NCBI GenBank assembly: GCA_017305815.1
Contig: JAFKJZ010000076.1
Span: 1 to 8,169 of the forward strand
Reading direction: 5' to 3'
DNA from: Hyphomicrobiales bacterium
Lineage (GTDB): Bacteria > Pseudomonadota > Alphaproteobacteria > Rhizobiales > Kaistiaceae
Length of the DNA stretch: 8,169 bases
Part shown: positions 1 through 5,874 of the stretch, one piece after another
How positions within the stretch are numbered: position 1 is the first letter of the stretch
How the letters are laid out: each line of letters starts with the position of its first letter
The notes under the pieces: generated by a model
What the model was told of the DNA's origin: nothing
The model's database searches: none
Seen by the model: only the letters and a program-made list of their open reading frames with translations
Translations under genes and position numbers: made by a program

Positions 1-476
1 GGAACCGGCGAGAGGCCGATCCGTGCGCAATCCTGAATGCCCGGGCCGCTCAGTTCAAAGCTGCCCTCGGGCTCGATGGAAGCGGCGGCGAGGATGATCG
101 TCGTCGAGCGGTCCGGGTATTCGTCCGTGCCCTGCGCGAAGCTCGCGAGCGACGGCATGGCGGCGACATCGACCACCAGGGCGAAGGCGGCGTCGGCCGG
201 GTCGGCGACGATGCGCGCGCCGGTGTGGAAACGGATGTAGTCGACGACCGGCTTCGCGGCGGCAAGCGTCGCGTCGAGCCAGAGCGTCGCCTCATGGTCG
301 ACGAGTGTCAGCGCGACGGCGGCGAGTTCCGCCGTCAGCGGCGCCGGGGCGTCGAGGGCGGCCGGGAAAGACTGGATCGAGCCGGGCCGGGCCAGCGCGT
401 TCATCAGCGCGTGGAAATGCGCCTGCGCTTCGATGACCGGATCGGCGAAACCGGCCGTGATGGCGAGGGCTGACAT
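1..476 (-). CDS. phnH: PhnH, C-P lyase core subunit (partial, 3' end outside window)
   Basis: Subunit of the cytoplasmic PhnGHIJ carbon-phosphorus lyase core complex, which turns alkylphosphonates into ribose-linked intermediates before C-P bond cleavage. The reading frame is open from the ATG at 476 to the left edge, giving 158 residues; PhnH is usually about 190-200 residues, so roughly 40 C-terminal residues are missing. Visible family features are the N-terminal GFADPV (9-14), ARPG (29-32), DHEATLW (60-66), the block FAQGTDEYPDRSTT (113-126) and LSGPGI (142-147). The start overlaps the phnG stop by one base (TGATG), and a GGAG sits 7 nt upstream of the ATG inside phnG, so the two are translationally coupled. 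The order phnG-phnH matches known C-P lyase operons; phnI and phnJ would be expected next, beyond the window. Identification comes from recognised motifs and context. Confidence 0.95.
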   Translation of the reverse strand, partial: MSALAITAGFADPVIEAQAHFHALMNALARPGSIQSFPAALDAPAPLTAELAAVALTLVDHEATLWLDATLAAAKPVVDYIRFHTGARIVADPADAAFALVVDVAAMPSLASFAQGTDEYPDRSTTIILAAASIEPEGSFELSGPGIQDCARIGLSPV

Positions 477-970
477 CAATCGTCTCCGCGAACCATGGTG
501 AAGAAGTTGACCCGCGTGGCGGCGACCCGGCGCGCCTTGGCGGCGGCCTCGTCGGCGATGCGCAGGCGCGTCGGCGCGAGCGCCGCCTCGACGGCGGTCC
601 GCTCCGAGCCCTGCCAGAGCGCGTCGAGGATGGCGGCGACGCGCGCCTTGGCGGCGTCGCGACCGAGCTGGTAGGCGAAGCCGGTGCGGCCATCGTCAAG
701 GCGGACCGCGGCGCGGGTCACCGTCGCCTCGCCGAGATTGAACGGCCGGCCGTCGCCGCCCATGCGTCCGCGCAGCATGACGAGGCCGTTCTCGGTGCCG
801 CGCAGGTCGGTCGCCTGCGGGATGTCGCCAAGGGCAGCCAGCGCCTGCTCCAGCTCGACGCACGTCGCGCCCGTGCAGGTCGCCATGACCGCCTGACGGG
901 CGGCAATCTCGGGATTTTCCGCCGGCTTCGCGCCGGCCGCCTCATGTCGCATGATTTGATCCATCATCAT
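476..970 (-). CDS. phnG: PhnG, C-P lyase core subunit
   Basis: Small subunit of the C-P lyase core complex; with PhnH, PhnI and PhnL it takes part in displacing adenine from ATP by phosphonate (established for the E. coli pathway). The product is 164 residues, against about 150 in E. coli. Recognisable blocks are GRMGGDG (68-74), EATVTRAAVRL (81-91), GRDAAKA (103-109) and the highly typical C-terminal FFTMVRGD (156-163). Three ATG codons stand in a row at 970, 967 and 964; GAGAAG lies 6 nt before the first, so 970 is chosen, though 967 or 964 would also fit. The frame stays open to 1291, but the extra residues run through the operator and antisense to phnF and are not part of the gene. Transcription probably starts just downstream of the palindrome at 989-1010, giving a leader of about 20 nt, and PhnF would block it there (inference). 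Confidence 0.95.
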   Translation of the reverse strand: MMMDQIMRHEAAGAKPAENPEIAARQAVMATCTGATCVELEQALAALGDIPQATDLRGTENGLVMLRGRMGGDGRPFNLGEATVTRAAVRLDDGRTGFAYQLGRDAAKARVAAILDALWQGSERTAVEAALAPTRLRIADEAAAKARRVAATRVNFFTMVRGDD

Positions 971-977
971 CGAAGGC

Positions 978-1006
978 TTCTCATTCGAGTTGTCTAATGA
1001 TATAGA
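978..1006 (+). promoter_or_regulatory. Candidate phnF promoter overlapping the operator
   Basis: A TTCTCA (978-983) and a TATAGA (1001-1006), each 4 of 6 to the sigma-70 -35 and -10 consensus, are 17 bp apart on the plus strand. The predicted start is near 1013. The -10 overlaps the right arm of the operator palindrome, so PhnF would repress its own gene. Matches are only moderate. The promoter would exclude the TTG at 990 as a phnF start codon. Confidence 0.35.
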
Positions 1007-1010
1007 CAAC
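989..1010. promoter_or_regulatory. Inverted-repeat operator, probable PhnF binding site, with phnG -10 box in its spacer
   Basis: Perfect 8-bp arms, GTTGTCTA (989-996) and TAGACAAC (1003-1010), are separated by the 6-nt spacer ATGATA (997-1002). On the minus strand the spacer reads TATCAT, 5 of 6 to the sigma-70 -10 consensus, placed so that transcription would begin about 20 nt before phnG. GTCTA/TAGAC half-sites are of the type bound by HutC-subfamily GntR regulators. The sub-segment at 998-1009 matches, from memory, 10 of 12 bases of the PhnF site reported in Mycobacterium smegmatis. The position between divergent phnF and phnG supports PhnF as the ligand. Palindrome and position are seen; the binding protein is inferred. 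Confidence 0.75.
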
Positions 1011-1037
1011 CACATGAATAGGTCCAGTGACGATTTG

Positions 1038-1799
1038 ATGACAAACACAGTGCTCCCGGCCGACGACAACGGCGTGACGGAGGTCGCCCGCGGCCGCGGC
1101 ATCGCCGCCTGGCGGCAGATCGCCGACGAGATCGAGGCGGATATCCGCAGCGAGCGGCTGCGCGCCGGCATGCAGCTTCCGACCGAAAGCCAGTTGGCGA
1201 CCCGCTTCGCGGTCAACCGCCATACGGTGCGGCGCAGCCTCGCCGAACTGGCGTCGCGCGGGCTGGTGCGGGCAACGCAGGGACGCGGCACCTTCGTCGA
1301 GGACAGGCCGATGCCCTACCCGATCGGCACCCGCACCCGCTTCTCGGAAAACGTCTCCCGCGCCGGGCGCGAAGCCGGCGGCAAGCTTCTCGAGGCCTAT
1401 GAGACGGTGGCGGATCCGGGCGTCGCCAAGGCGCTGGCGATTGCGTTGGGTGCGCCGGTGATGCGCCTCGACACGGTCCGCATGGCGGATGGCAGCCCGA
1501 TCTCGCTCGGCAATGCCTATTTCCCCCTGCCCCGCTTCGCCGGGCTGGTCACGGCCTATCGCAACATGGGGACGGTGACGCAGGCGCTGTCGGCCTGTGG
1601 CATCAGCGACTATCGCCGCCTGGAGACGCGGATCTCCGCGCGACCGGCCGGCGCCGACGAGGCGCAAAAGCTCGACCTCGCGCCGGGACGGCTTCTGCTG
1701 ACGGTCGAGAGCATCAATGTCGATACGGACGGCACGCCGATCCAGTTCACCCGCGCCGCCTTCGCGGCCGACCGGACCGAGCTGGTGGTCGAGAGCTGA
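1038..1799 (+). CDS. phnF: PhnF, GntR-family (HutC/UTRA) transcriptional regulator of phosphonate genes
   Basis: DNA-binding repressor with an N-terminal GntR winged helix-turn-helix (about residues 22-87: LPTESQLATRFAVNRHTVRR at 47-66, then GLVRATQGRGTFVE at 75-88) and a C-terminal UTRA ligand-binding domain (about 95-247, including TRFSENV at 100-106 and ETRISARPA at 196-204). The total is 253 residues, against 241 in E. coli PhnF. The RFSxN and RISARxA segments are typical of PhnF. Start choice is uncertain. The TTG at 990 lies inside the operator and is unlikely. The ATG at 1014 has no ribosome binding site and would be nearly leaderless. The ATG at 1038 has GTGA 7 nt upstream and is preferred; the DNA-binding domain is intact with any of them. 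The gene is divergent from phnG and convergent with phnE2. It probably senses a phosphonate or C-P lyase intermediate and represses phnG onward and itself (inference). Confidence 0.92.
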   Translation: MTNTVLPADDNGVTEVARGRGIAAWRQIADEIEADIRSERLRAGMQLPTESQLATRFAVNRHTVRRSLAELASRGLVRATQGRGTFVEDRPMPYPIGTRTRFSENVSRAGREAGGKLLEAYETVADPGVAKALAIALGAPVMRLDTVRMADGSPISLGNAYFPLPRFAGLVTAYRNMGTVTQALSACGISDYRRLETRISARPAGADEAQKLDLAPGRLLLTVESINVDTDGTPIQFTRAAFAADRTELVVES

Positions 1800-1850
1800 G
1801 TGCTTTCACTGGCTGAGTGTGTGAGTGCGGGCGTCTAGCAGCACGCACGG

Positions 1851-1988
1851 CTTGAACCCTCCCCTGGAGGGAGGGCAAAACTGGCCGGAGCCAGCTTTGG
1901 AGAGGGGTCTCAGACTGAACGGCGCAGCCACCCCCCTTCCCGAAAACGCATGCGCGTTTTCGACCTCCCCTCTGGGGGGAGGTTCAAG
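1851..1988. repeat. Hairpin-rich intergenic repeat with terminal inverted repeats, between phnF and phnE2
   Basis: The ends are inverted copies of each other: CTTGAACCCTCCCC at 1851-1864 and GGGGAGGTTCAAG at 1976-1988, differing by one inserted C. Inside are four self-complementary units: 7-bp stems at 1857-1863/1869-1875 and 1964-1970/1976-1982, a 5-bp stem at 1881-1885/1890-1894, and a 9-bp stem at 1941-1949/1954-1962 (CGAAAACGC arms, loop ATGC). It resembles short palindromic intergenic elements common in Hyphomicrobiales genomes; this is from memory, not a search. No coding capacity is seen. It lies at the meeting point of two converging transcripts. Confidence 0.6.
1941..1962. terminator. 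Possible bidirectional terminator hairpin between phnF and phnE2
   Basis: A 9-bp perfect stem (CGAAAACGC with GCGTTTTCG, loop ATGC) contains four T on the downstream arm for either strand. There is no separate T-run after the stem, so it is an imperfect intrinsic terminator. Its place between converging genes, with further G/C stems on both sides, makes a transcription-ending role plausible for both phnF and phnE2. Confidence 0.4.
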
Positions 1989-1995
1989 AGCGGCC

Positions 1996-2886
1996 TCACA
2001 CCATCTTCGACTTGCCGATCACCGCCATGCGCAGCTTGGACGAGATGAAATCGATGACCGCGACGGTGACGAGGATCATCAGGATAAGGAAGGCGACCTG
2101 CTTCAGTTCCAGCACGCGGATCAGTTCGGTCAGGTAGGCACCGACGCCGCCGGCGCCGACAATGCCGATGATCGTCGCCGAGCGGACGTTGGATTCGAAG
2201 AAGTAGAGCACCTGGCTCGCGATCACCGGCAGCACCTGCGGCACGAGGCCGAAGCGGACCTGATGCGCCTTGCCCCCGCCGGAAGCCGCGATGCCCTCGG
2301 TCGCCTTGCCGTCCGTCGCCTCGATCGCCTCGGAGAACAGCTTGCCAAAGGCGCCGAAATCGGCGCAGGCAATCGCCAGCGCGCCGGCGAACGGGCCGAG
2401 GCCGACGACGTTGATCCACATCAGCGCCCAGATCAGCGTATCGACCGAGCGGAAGACGTCGAAGGTCCGGCGGGCGCCGAAATGCACGAAGATATTGGGA
2501 ATGACGTTCTTGGCGGCGAGGAACGCGACCGGGAAGGCGAGGATTGCCGCCGTCAGCGTGCCGAGAAAGGCGATCGCCAGCGTTTCGCCGAGCGCGATGG
2601 AAAAGGCCATGAACCGGCCTTCGGGCGCCGGCGGGATCATCAGGATGGCGAACTGGCCGAGACGATGCAGGCCGTTCCAGATCCTGACCAGCGAGAAATC
2701 GAGCCAGACCATGGCGGCAAGCGCCAGGGCCACCATCACCACCGGCAGGCCGATCATGAACAGCCGCCGCAGCGGCGACTTGGCGAAGGCACCAGGGTGG
2801 CGTCGTCGCAGGCCGTCGAGATCGGCCAGCGCCGTCTCGCGGATGGCGCGCTTGCCGGTCGAGATCGTGGAGGAAGCCGTGTTCAT
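1996..2886 (-). CDS. phnE: PhnE2, phosphonate ABC transporter permease
   Basis: Inner-membrane permease subunit of a PhnCDE-type importer, 296 residues. Hydrophobic segments lie at about 42-62, 99-125, 150-180, 215-240 and 262-282. The EAA-type cytoplasmic loop that docks onto the ATPase spans about 186-217 (EAIEATDGKATEGIAAS, then RFGLVPQ at 211-217). The conserved GIVGAGGVGAYL (241-252) is typical of PhnE. Its ATG overlaps the phnE1 stop by four bases (ATGA), with GGAG 8 nt upstream, so it is translationally coupled to phnE1. It is the last gene of the phnC-D-E1-E2 operon. The protein differs clearly from PhnE1, so the channel is probably a PhnE1-PhnE2 heterodimer, comparable to PhoE and PhoT of the Sinorhizobium phoCDET system (established there; the parallel is inferred). 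Confidence 0.92.
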   Translation of the reverse strand: MNTASSTISTGKRAIRETALADLDGLRRRHPGAFAKSPLRRLFMIGLPVVMVALALAAMVWLDFSLVRIWNGLHRLGQFAILMIPPAPEGRFMAFSIALGETLAIAFLGTLTAAILAFPVAFLAAKNVIPNIFVHFGARRTFDVFRSVDTLIWALMWINVVGLGPFAGALAIACADFGAFGKLFSEAIEATDGKATEGIAASGGGKAHQVRFGLVPQVLPVIASQVLYFFESNVRSATIIGIVGAGGVGAYLTELIRVLELKQVAFLILMILVTVAVIDFISSKLRMAVIGKSKMV

Positions 2887-3791
2887 CGCATGCGCTCCAT
2901 GCCGATCAGCCGATGACGGACCTGCTCCGTGCCGAGATCGATCAGGATCACGGTGGTGATGATCATCAGGAGGATGGCGCTGACGTCGGTGTAGTAGAAA
3001 TTGCGGATGGCGATCAGGAACTCCTGGCCGATGCCGCCGGCGCCGACGAAGCCCATCACGCCCGCGCCGCGCACGTTGATCTCGAAGCGCAGCAGCGCAT
3101 AGGAGGCGAAGCCGGACGAGACCTGCGGCAGCACGCCGAAGCGCACCGTCTGCAGCCAGGAGGCGCCGGTCGCCTGCAGGCCCTCGACGGGTTTCATGTC
3201 GATGTTCTCGACGACCTCGGCAAACAGCTTGCCGAGCGCGCCGACCGTGTGGATCGTCAGCGCCAGGACGCCCGCCATCGGGCCGAGGCCGAAGGCGATG
3301 ACGAAGATCAGCGCGAAGACGATGTCGGGAACGGTGCGGCAGAAATCGAGGAAGCGCCGGGCGACGAACCGCGTCGCCTTGTTGCGGACGAGATTGGCCG
3401 ACGCGAAGAAGCAGAGGCAGAAGGCGAGGATGCCGCCAAGGAACGTGCCGAGATAGGCGATCAGGATCGTTTCGACCAGCAGGCGAAACCAGGCGCCGAA
3501 GTTCCAGTACCAGGCGGCGATATCGGGGAAGAGATTGCCCAGCGTCAGCGTCGGCAGCGTGCGTCCGATGAAGGAGCCGAAATTGCCGATGTTGGTGATC
3601 AGTTTCCAGGGGCGGATATCCGCCATCTGGCCGCTGATGACGATCAGCACCGCCAGCACGGCGAGGACGGCCAGCGTCTTCATCCGCTTGGCTGCGACCG
3701 CGCTGGCGTAGCCACGACTGAGCGCGGCGGCCTGCTGGTCCGGAAGCTTTGCAATGGCGGTCGCCAAGGGCCGTCTCCGCTTGTTCTTCAT
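2883..3791 (-). CDS. phnE: PhnE1, phosphonate ABC transporter permease
   Basis: Inner-membrane permease subunit, 302 residues, with a basic N-terminus (MKNKRRR). Hydrophobic segments lie at about 38-54, 104-131, 157-184, 218-235 and 270-287. The EAA loop is at about 192-223 (EVVENIDMKPVEGLQATGAS, ending VLPQ at 220-223). FVGAGGIGQEFLIAI (248-262) is the strongest PhnE signature. The ATG at 3791 is not preceded by a good Shine-Dalgarno sequence (only GGCGG directly abutting it). An alternative TTG at 3767 has GGAG 7 nt upstream, but the ATG is retained as the conventional choice. It lies 91 nt downstream of phnD, with an intrinsic terminator in that gap, and overlaps phnE2 by four bases. Weak translation initiation and the upstream terminator would both hold permease levels below those of the binding protein (inference). 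Confidence 0.93.
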   Translation of the reverse strand: MKNKRRRPLATAIAKLPDQQAAALSRGYASAVAAKRMKTLAVLAVLAVLIVISGQMADIRPWKLITNIGNFGSFIGRTLPTLTLGNLFPDIAAWYWNFGAWFRLLVETILIAYLGTFLGGILAFCLCFFASANLVRNKATRFVARRFLDFCRTVPDIVFALIFVIAFGLGPMAGVLALTIHTVGALGKLFAEVVENIDMKPVEGLQATGASWLQTVRFGVLPQVSSGFASYALLRFEINVRGAGVMGFVGAGGIGQEFLIAIRNFYYTDVSAILLMIITTVILIDLGTEQVRHRLIGMERMR

Positions 3792-3833
3792 CCGCCGGGC
3801 AGGACGGACAACCGCGACATGCGGCCGGTTACG

Positions 3834-3861
3834 AAAAAGGCGGCCGGATGGACCGGCCGCC
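3834..3861 (-). terminator. Strong intrinsic terminator inside the transporter operon, after phnD
   Basis: On the minus strand a fully paired 9-bp G/C stem (GGCGGCCGG with CCGGCCGCC, loop TCCAT) is followed at once by TTTTT (3838-3834). It starts 21 nt after the phnD stop and ends 42 nt before the phnE1 start. Stem, loop and T-run are directly visible. Because phnE1 and phnE2 have no obvious promoter of their own, it probably acts as a partial terminator or 3'-end stabiliser that sets more PhnC and PhnD than permease. Confidence 0.8.
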
Positions 3862-3882
3862 TCCCGAAAGGCTCGAAGGGGC

Positions 3883-4821
3883 TCAGGAGCCCTTCTTGCG
3901 CTGCTCGTCGTTGAACTTGACCATGTCGATGATCGGCTGGAGCGTTGCCGGCTCGATCGCGACGAACTCGGTGTCCTTGCCGTCCGAAAGGCCGGCGAAC
4001 GCCTTGGCGTCGTTCTTCGGCATGTCCAGGAAGGCCTGCTTGATCTGTGCCTTCAGGTCGGCCGGCAGAGCCGACAGGACCGAGAACGGGCCTTCCGGCA
4101 GGAAGTCGGTCTTGAAGACGATGCGGAAGTCTTCCTTCGTCATCGGCTTGCCATCGGCATTCTTGAGAACGCCCTTGGAGATCATGCGGGTCAGGTTGGA
4201 ATCGTCTTCCGAGTTCCAGGAATTGGCAGCAGCGTCGACGGTGCCCTGGGCAAGCGCGAGGACGGCGTTGTCATGGCTGCCGGCGAAGATCGCCTTGCCG
4301 AAGAACGTGTCGACGTCCTTGCCATCGCGATGCAGGAAGAAGCGCGGGGCGTTGTTGCCCGAGGTCGAGTTGGAATCGACCAGAGCGAGCGTCTTGCCCT
4401 TCAGGTCGTCGATCGACTTGTAGGGGCCGTTCGCGAGCGTATAGATGACCGAATAATAGCCGGTGGCGCCGTTCGAATGGCGCGGAACGACCAGCGGGTC
4501 GACTTCGACGCCGGTCAGCACGGCGCGAGCGTAGGAGGCCGGGCCGTACATGGCGATCTGGGCATTGCCGGCGCGCTGCGCCTCGATGACGGCGGCGTAG
4601 TCGGTGGCGACGGCCAGCTTGACCGGAACGCCGAGCTGCTTGCCGAGATAGTCGGCCAGCGGCTGGTAGCGGTCGGTGGTGGTCGACGCGTTCTCAGCCG
4701 GGATAACGGCGATCGTCAGCTCCGGGAAATCCGCCTTCCAGTCGGCGAAAGCGGGCGAAGCGACACCGGCAAGCGCGAGGCCTGCGAAAGCGGCGCCGAA
4801 AAGCGTGCGGCGGTTCAGCAT
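3883..4821 (-). CDS. phnD: PhnD, phosphonate-binding periplasmic protein
   Basis: Substrate-binding protein of the PhnCDE importer, 312 residues. It begins with a signal peptide: MLNRRTLFG, a hydrophobic run to about residue 22, then a probable signal peptidase I site after AFA (26/27). The RRTLF pattern is Tat-like but the peptide could equally use Sec. Mature-protein landmarks of the PhnD/phosphate-phosphonate family are MYGPASY (91-97), the ligand-binding DSNSTSG (149-155), GSHDNAVLALAQG (181-193) and the hinge-region VDAAANSWN (195-203). The ATG at 4821 is chosen because GGAG lies 7 nt upstream and the signal peptide starts there; the frame is open further upstream to 4983, but that part overlaps phnC and is not coding. 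The gene follows phnC by 58 nt. Phosphonate rather than phosphite or phosphate as ligand is inferred from the neighbouring C-P lyase genes. Confidence 0.95.
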   Translation of the reverse strand: MLNRRTLFGAAFAGLALAGVASPAFADWKADFPELTIAVIPAENASTTTDRYQPLADYLGKQLGVPVKLAVATDYAAVIEAQRAGNAQIAMYGPASYARAVLTGVEVDPLVVPRHSNGATGYYSVIYTLANGPYKSIDDLKGKTLALVDSNSTSGNNAPRFFLHRDGKDVDTFFGKAIFAGSHDNAVLALAQGTVDAAANSWNSEDDSNLTRMISKGVLKNADGKPMTKEDFRIVFKTDFLPEGPFSVLSALPADLKAQIKQAFLDMPKNDAKAFAGLSDGKDTEFVAIEPATLQPIIDMVKFNDEQRKKGS

Positions 4822-4843
4822 GGGTATTCTCCAGGTGTTGGCA

Positions 4844-4858
4844 GTGCCGTTCCGGCAC
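4844..4858 (-). other. Small hairpin in the phnC-phnD gap
   Basis: A 6-bp stem (GTGCCG with CGGCAC) with a 3-nt loop lies 22 nt before the phnD start. No T-run follows on the minus strand, so it is not an intrinsic terminator. It could protect the 5' end of a processed phnD message, or mean nothing. Confidence 0.3.
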
Positions 4859-4879
4859 CGTTTGAACTCGGTCTTGAGA

Positions 4880-5686
4880 TCAGGCCGCGGCAGGCACGGC
4901 GCCGCGGAAACGCTCCGGCGAAATCGCCGGGTCGAAATCGAGAACGTCATCGGCCTCGAGGCCGTAGAGGTCGCGGGCGACACCCTCGGTCAGTTCTTCG
5001 GGAACGCCGTCGAAGACGACACGGCCGGCCGACATGCCGATCAGCCGGTCGCAATAGGTGCGGGCCAGATCGAGCGAGTGCAGGTTGCACATGACGGTGA
5101 TGCCGTAGTGGCGATTGATGCGCAGCAGCGCATCCATCACCACCTTGGTGTTGCGCGGATCGAGCGAGGCGATCGGCTCGTCGGCGAGAATGATCTCGGG
5201 TTCCTGCACCAGCGCGCGGGCAATCGCGACACGCTGCTGCTGGCCACCGGAAAGGCTGTCGGCGCGCTGCGCCGCGAGTTGGGAGATATCGAACTGCTCG
5301 AGCGCGGAAAGCGCCACGGCGCGGTCCTCGTCCTTCCAGAGCTGCAGCAACGAACGCGGCGTCGAGACGGTGTTCAGGCGGCCCATCAGGACGTTGGTGA
5401 GGACATCGAGGCGGCCGACGAGGTTGAACTGCTGGAAGATCATCGCACAGCGGGCGCGCCAGTCGCGCAGCACCTGGCCCTTCAGCTTGGTGACATCGAC
5501 ATCGCCGAAGCGAATGGAGCCGGCCGTCGGATCGACGAGGCGGTTGACCATGCGCAACAGGGTCGACTTGCCGGCACCGGAACGCCCGATCACGCCGACA
5601 AAGCTACCGGAGCCGATCGTCAAGCTGACGTCGCTGACGGCTGCCTTGTTGTTGAAGTGTCGCGCAACGCCGTCCAGAACCAACAT
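4880..5686 (-). CDS. phnC: PhnC, phosphonate ABC transporter ATP-binding protein
   Basis: Cytoplasmic ATPase that drives PhnD/PhnE phosphonate import, 268 residues, the usual PhnC length. All ABC motifs are intact: Walker [10 protein letters not shown] (34-42), Q-loop at Gln85-Gln86 (IFQQFNLV), signature LSGGQQQR (145-152), Walker B IILADE (165-170), D-loop SLD (174-176) and H-loop His203 within CNLHSLDLA. The segment [19 protein letters not shown] (86-104) is typical of PhnC rather than of other importer ATPases. The ATG at 5686 has GGGAG 8 nt upstream; the frame extends to 5791, but those residues lie in the promoter region. It is the first gene of the phnC-D-E1-E2 operon, divergent from the acetyltransferase. 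A candidate Pho box and -10 lie upstream. Confidence 0.96.
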   Translation of the reverse strand: MLVLDGVARHFNNKAAVSDVSLTIGSGSFVGVIGRSGAGKSTLLRMVNRLVDPTAGSIRFGDVDVTKLKGQVLRDWRARCAMIFQQFNLVGRLDVLTNVLMGRLNTVSTPRSLLQLWKDEDRAVALSALEQFDISQLAAQRADSLSGGQQQRVAIARALVQEPEIILADEPIASLDPRNTKVVMDALLRINRHYGITVMCNLHSLDLARTYCDRLIGMSAGRVVFDGVPEELTEGVARDLYGLEADDVLDFDPAISPERFRGAVPAAA

Positions 5687-5710
5687 GTCATGATCTCCCG
5701 AATTGGGCGG

Positions 5711-5744
5711 ATCATGCAATTTCGAAGCAAAGCTTTTGTGACGG
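5711..5744 (-). promoter_or_regulatory. Candidate phnC promoter: degenerate Pho box plus -10
   Basis: On the minus strand CCGTCAC (5744-5738), AAAA (5737-5734) and GCTTTGC (5733-5727) form a Pho-box-like pair of 7-mers. The first matches the CTGTCAC form of the half-site at 6 of 7 positions; the second matches poorly. Ten bases later comes CATGAT (5716-5711), 4 of 6 to the -10 consensus. This is the geometry of PhoB-activated promoters and would start transcription about 18 nt before phnC. Only the first half-site is convincing. Confidence 0.35.
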
Positions 5745-5809
5745 TCTTTTCCACTTGGGGCCCGAACAACACTACACGGCAGATCAAGCATAAATCGGCT
5801 TCGCCGGCT

Positions 5810-5827
5810 TAGTCATCGCAGCGTCAT
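5810..5827 (+). promoter_or_regulatory. Candidate Pho box upstream of the acetyltransferase gene
   Basis: TAGTCAT, CGCA and GCGTCAT form two direct 7-mers with the 11-bp period of a Pho box (consensus CTGTCAT, 4 nt, CTGTCAT). Each half matches 5 of 7, sharing GTCAT. It ends 47 nt before the chosen start at 5875. A convincing -10 is not seen; ACTTAT at 5839-5844 is a weak option. Confidence 0.35.
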
Positions 5828-5874
5828 GATCTGGATCCACTTATCGCCGGATCCACCACATGGGAGTTCCCGCG

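Noticed and set aside
1013..1032. Pho box upstream of phnG (TCGTCAC half-site on the minus strand)
   Set aside because: The second half-site is not at the required 11-bp period and matches poorly.
990..1037. TTG at 990 as the phnF start
   Set aside because: It falls on the left arm of the operator palindrome and upstream of the likely transcription start, with no ribosome binding site.
1825..2916. Long plus-strand open frame of 363 codons
   Set aside because: It runs antisense to phnE2, starts in the intergenic repeat, and its product is low-complexity Asp/Arg/Gly/Glu-rich sequence typical of a shadow frame in high-GC DNA.
2913..3914. Plus-strand open frame of 333 codons
   Set aside because: Antisense to phnE1, acidic low-complexity product with no domain, and it crosses the intrinsic terminator; a shadow frame.
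3754..5812. Two long plus-strand open frames (3754-5094 and 4676-5812)
   Set aside because: They lie antisense to phnD and phnC, whose motifs are complete on the other strand; compositional shadows.
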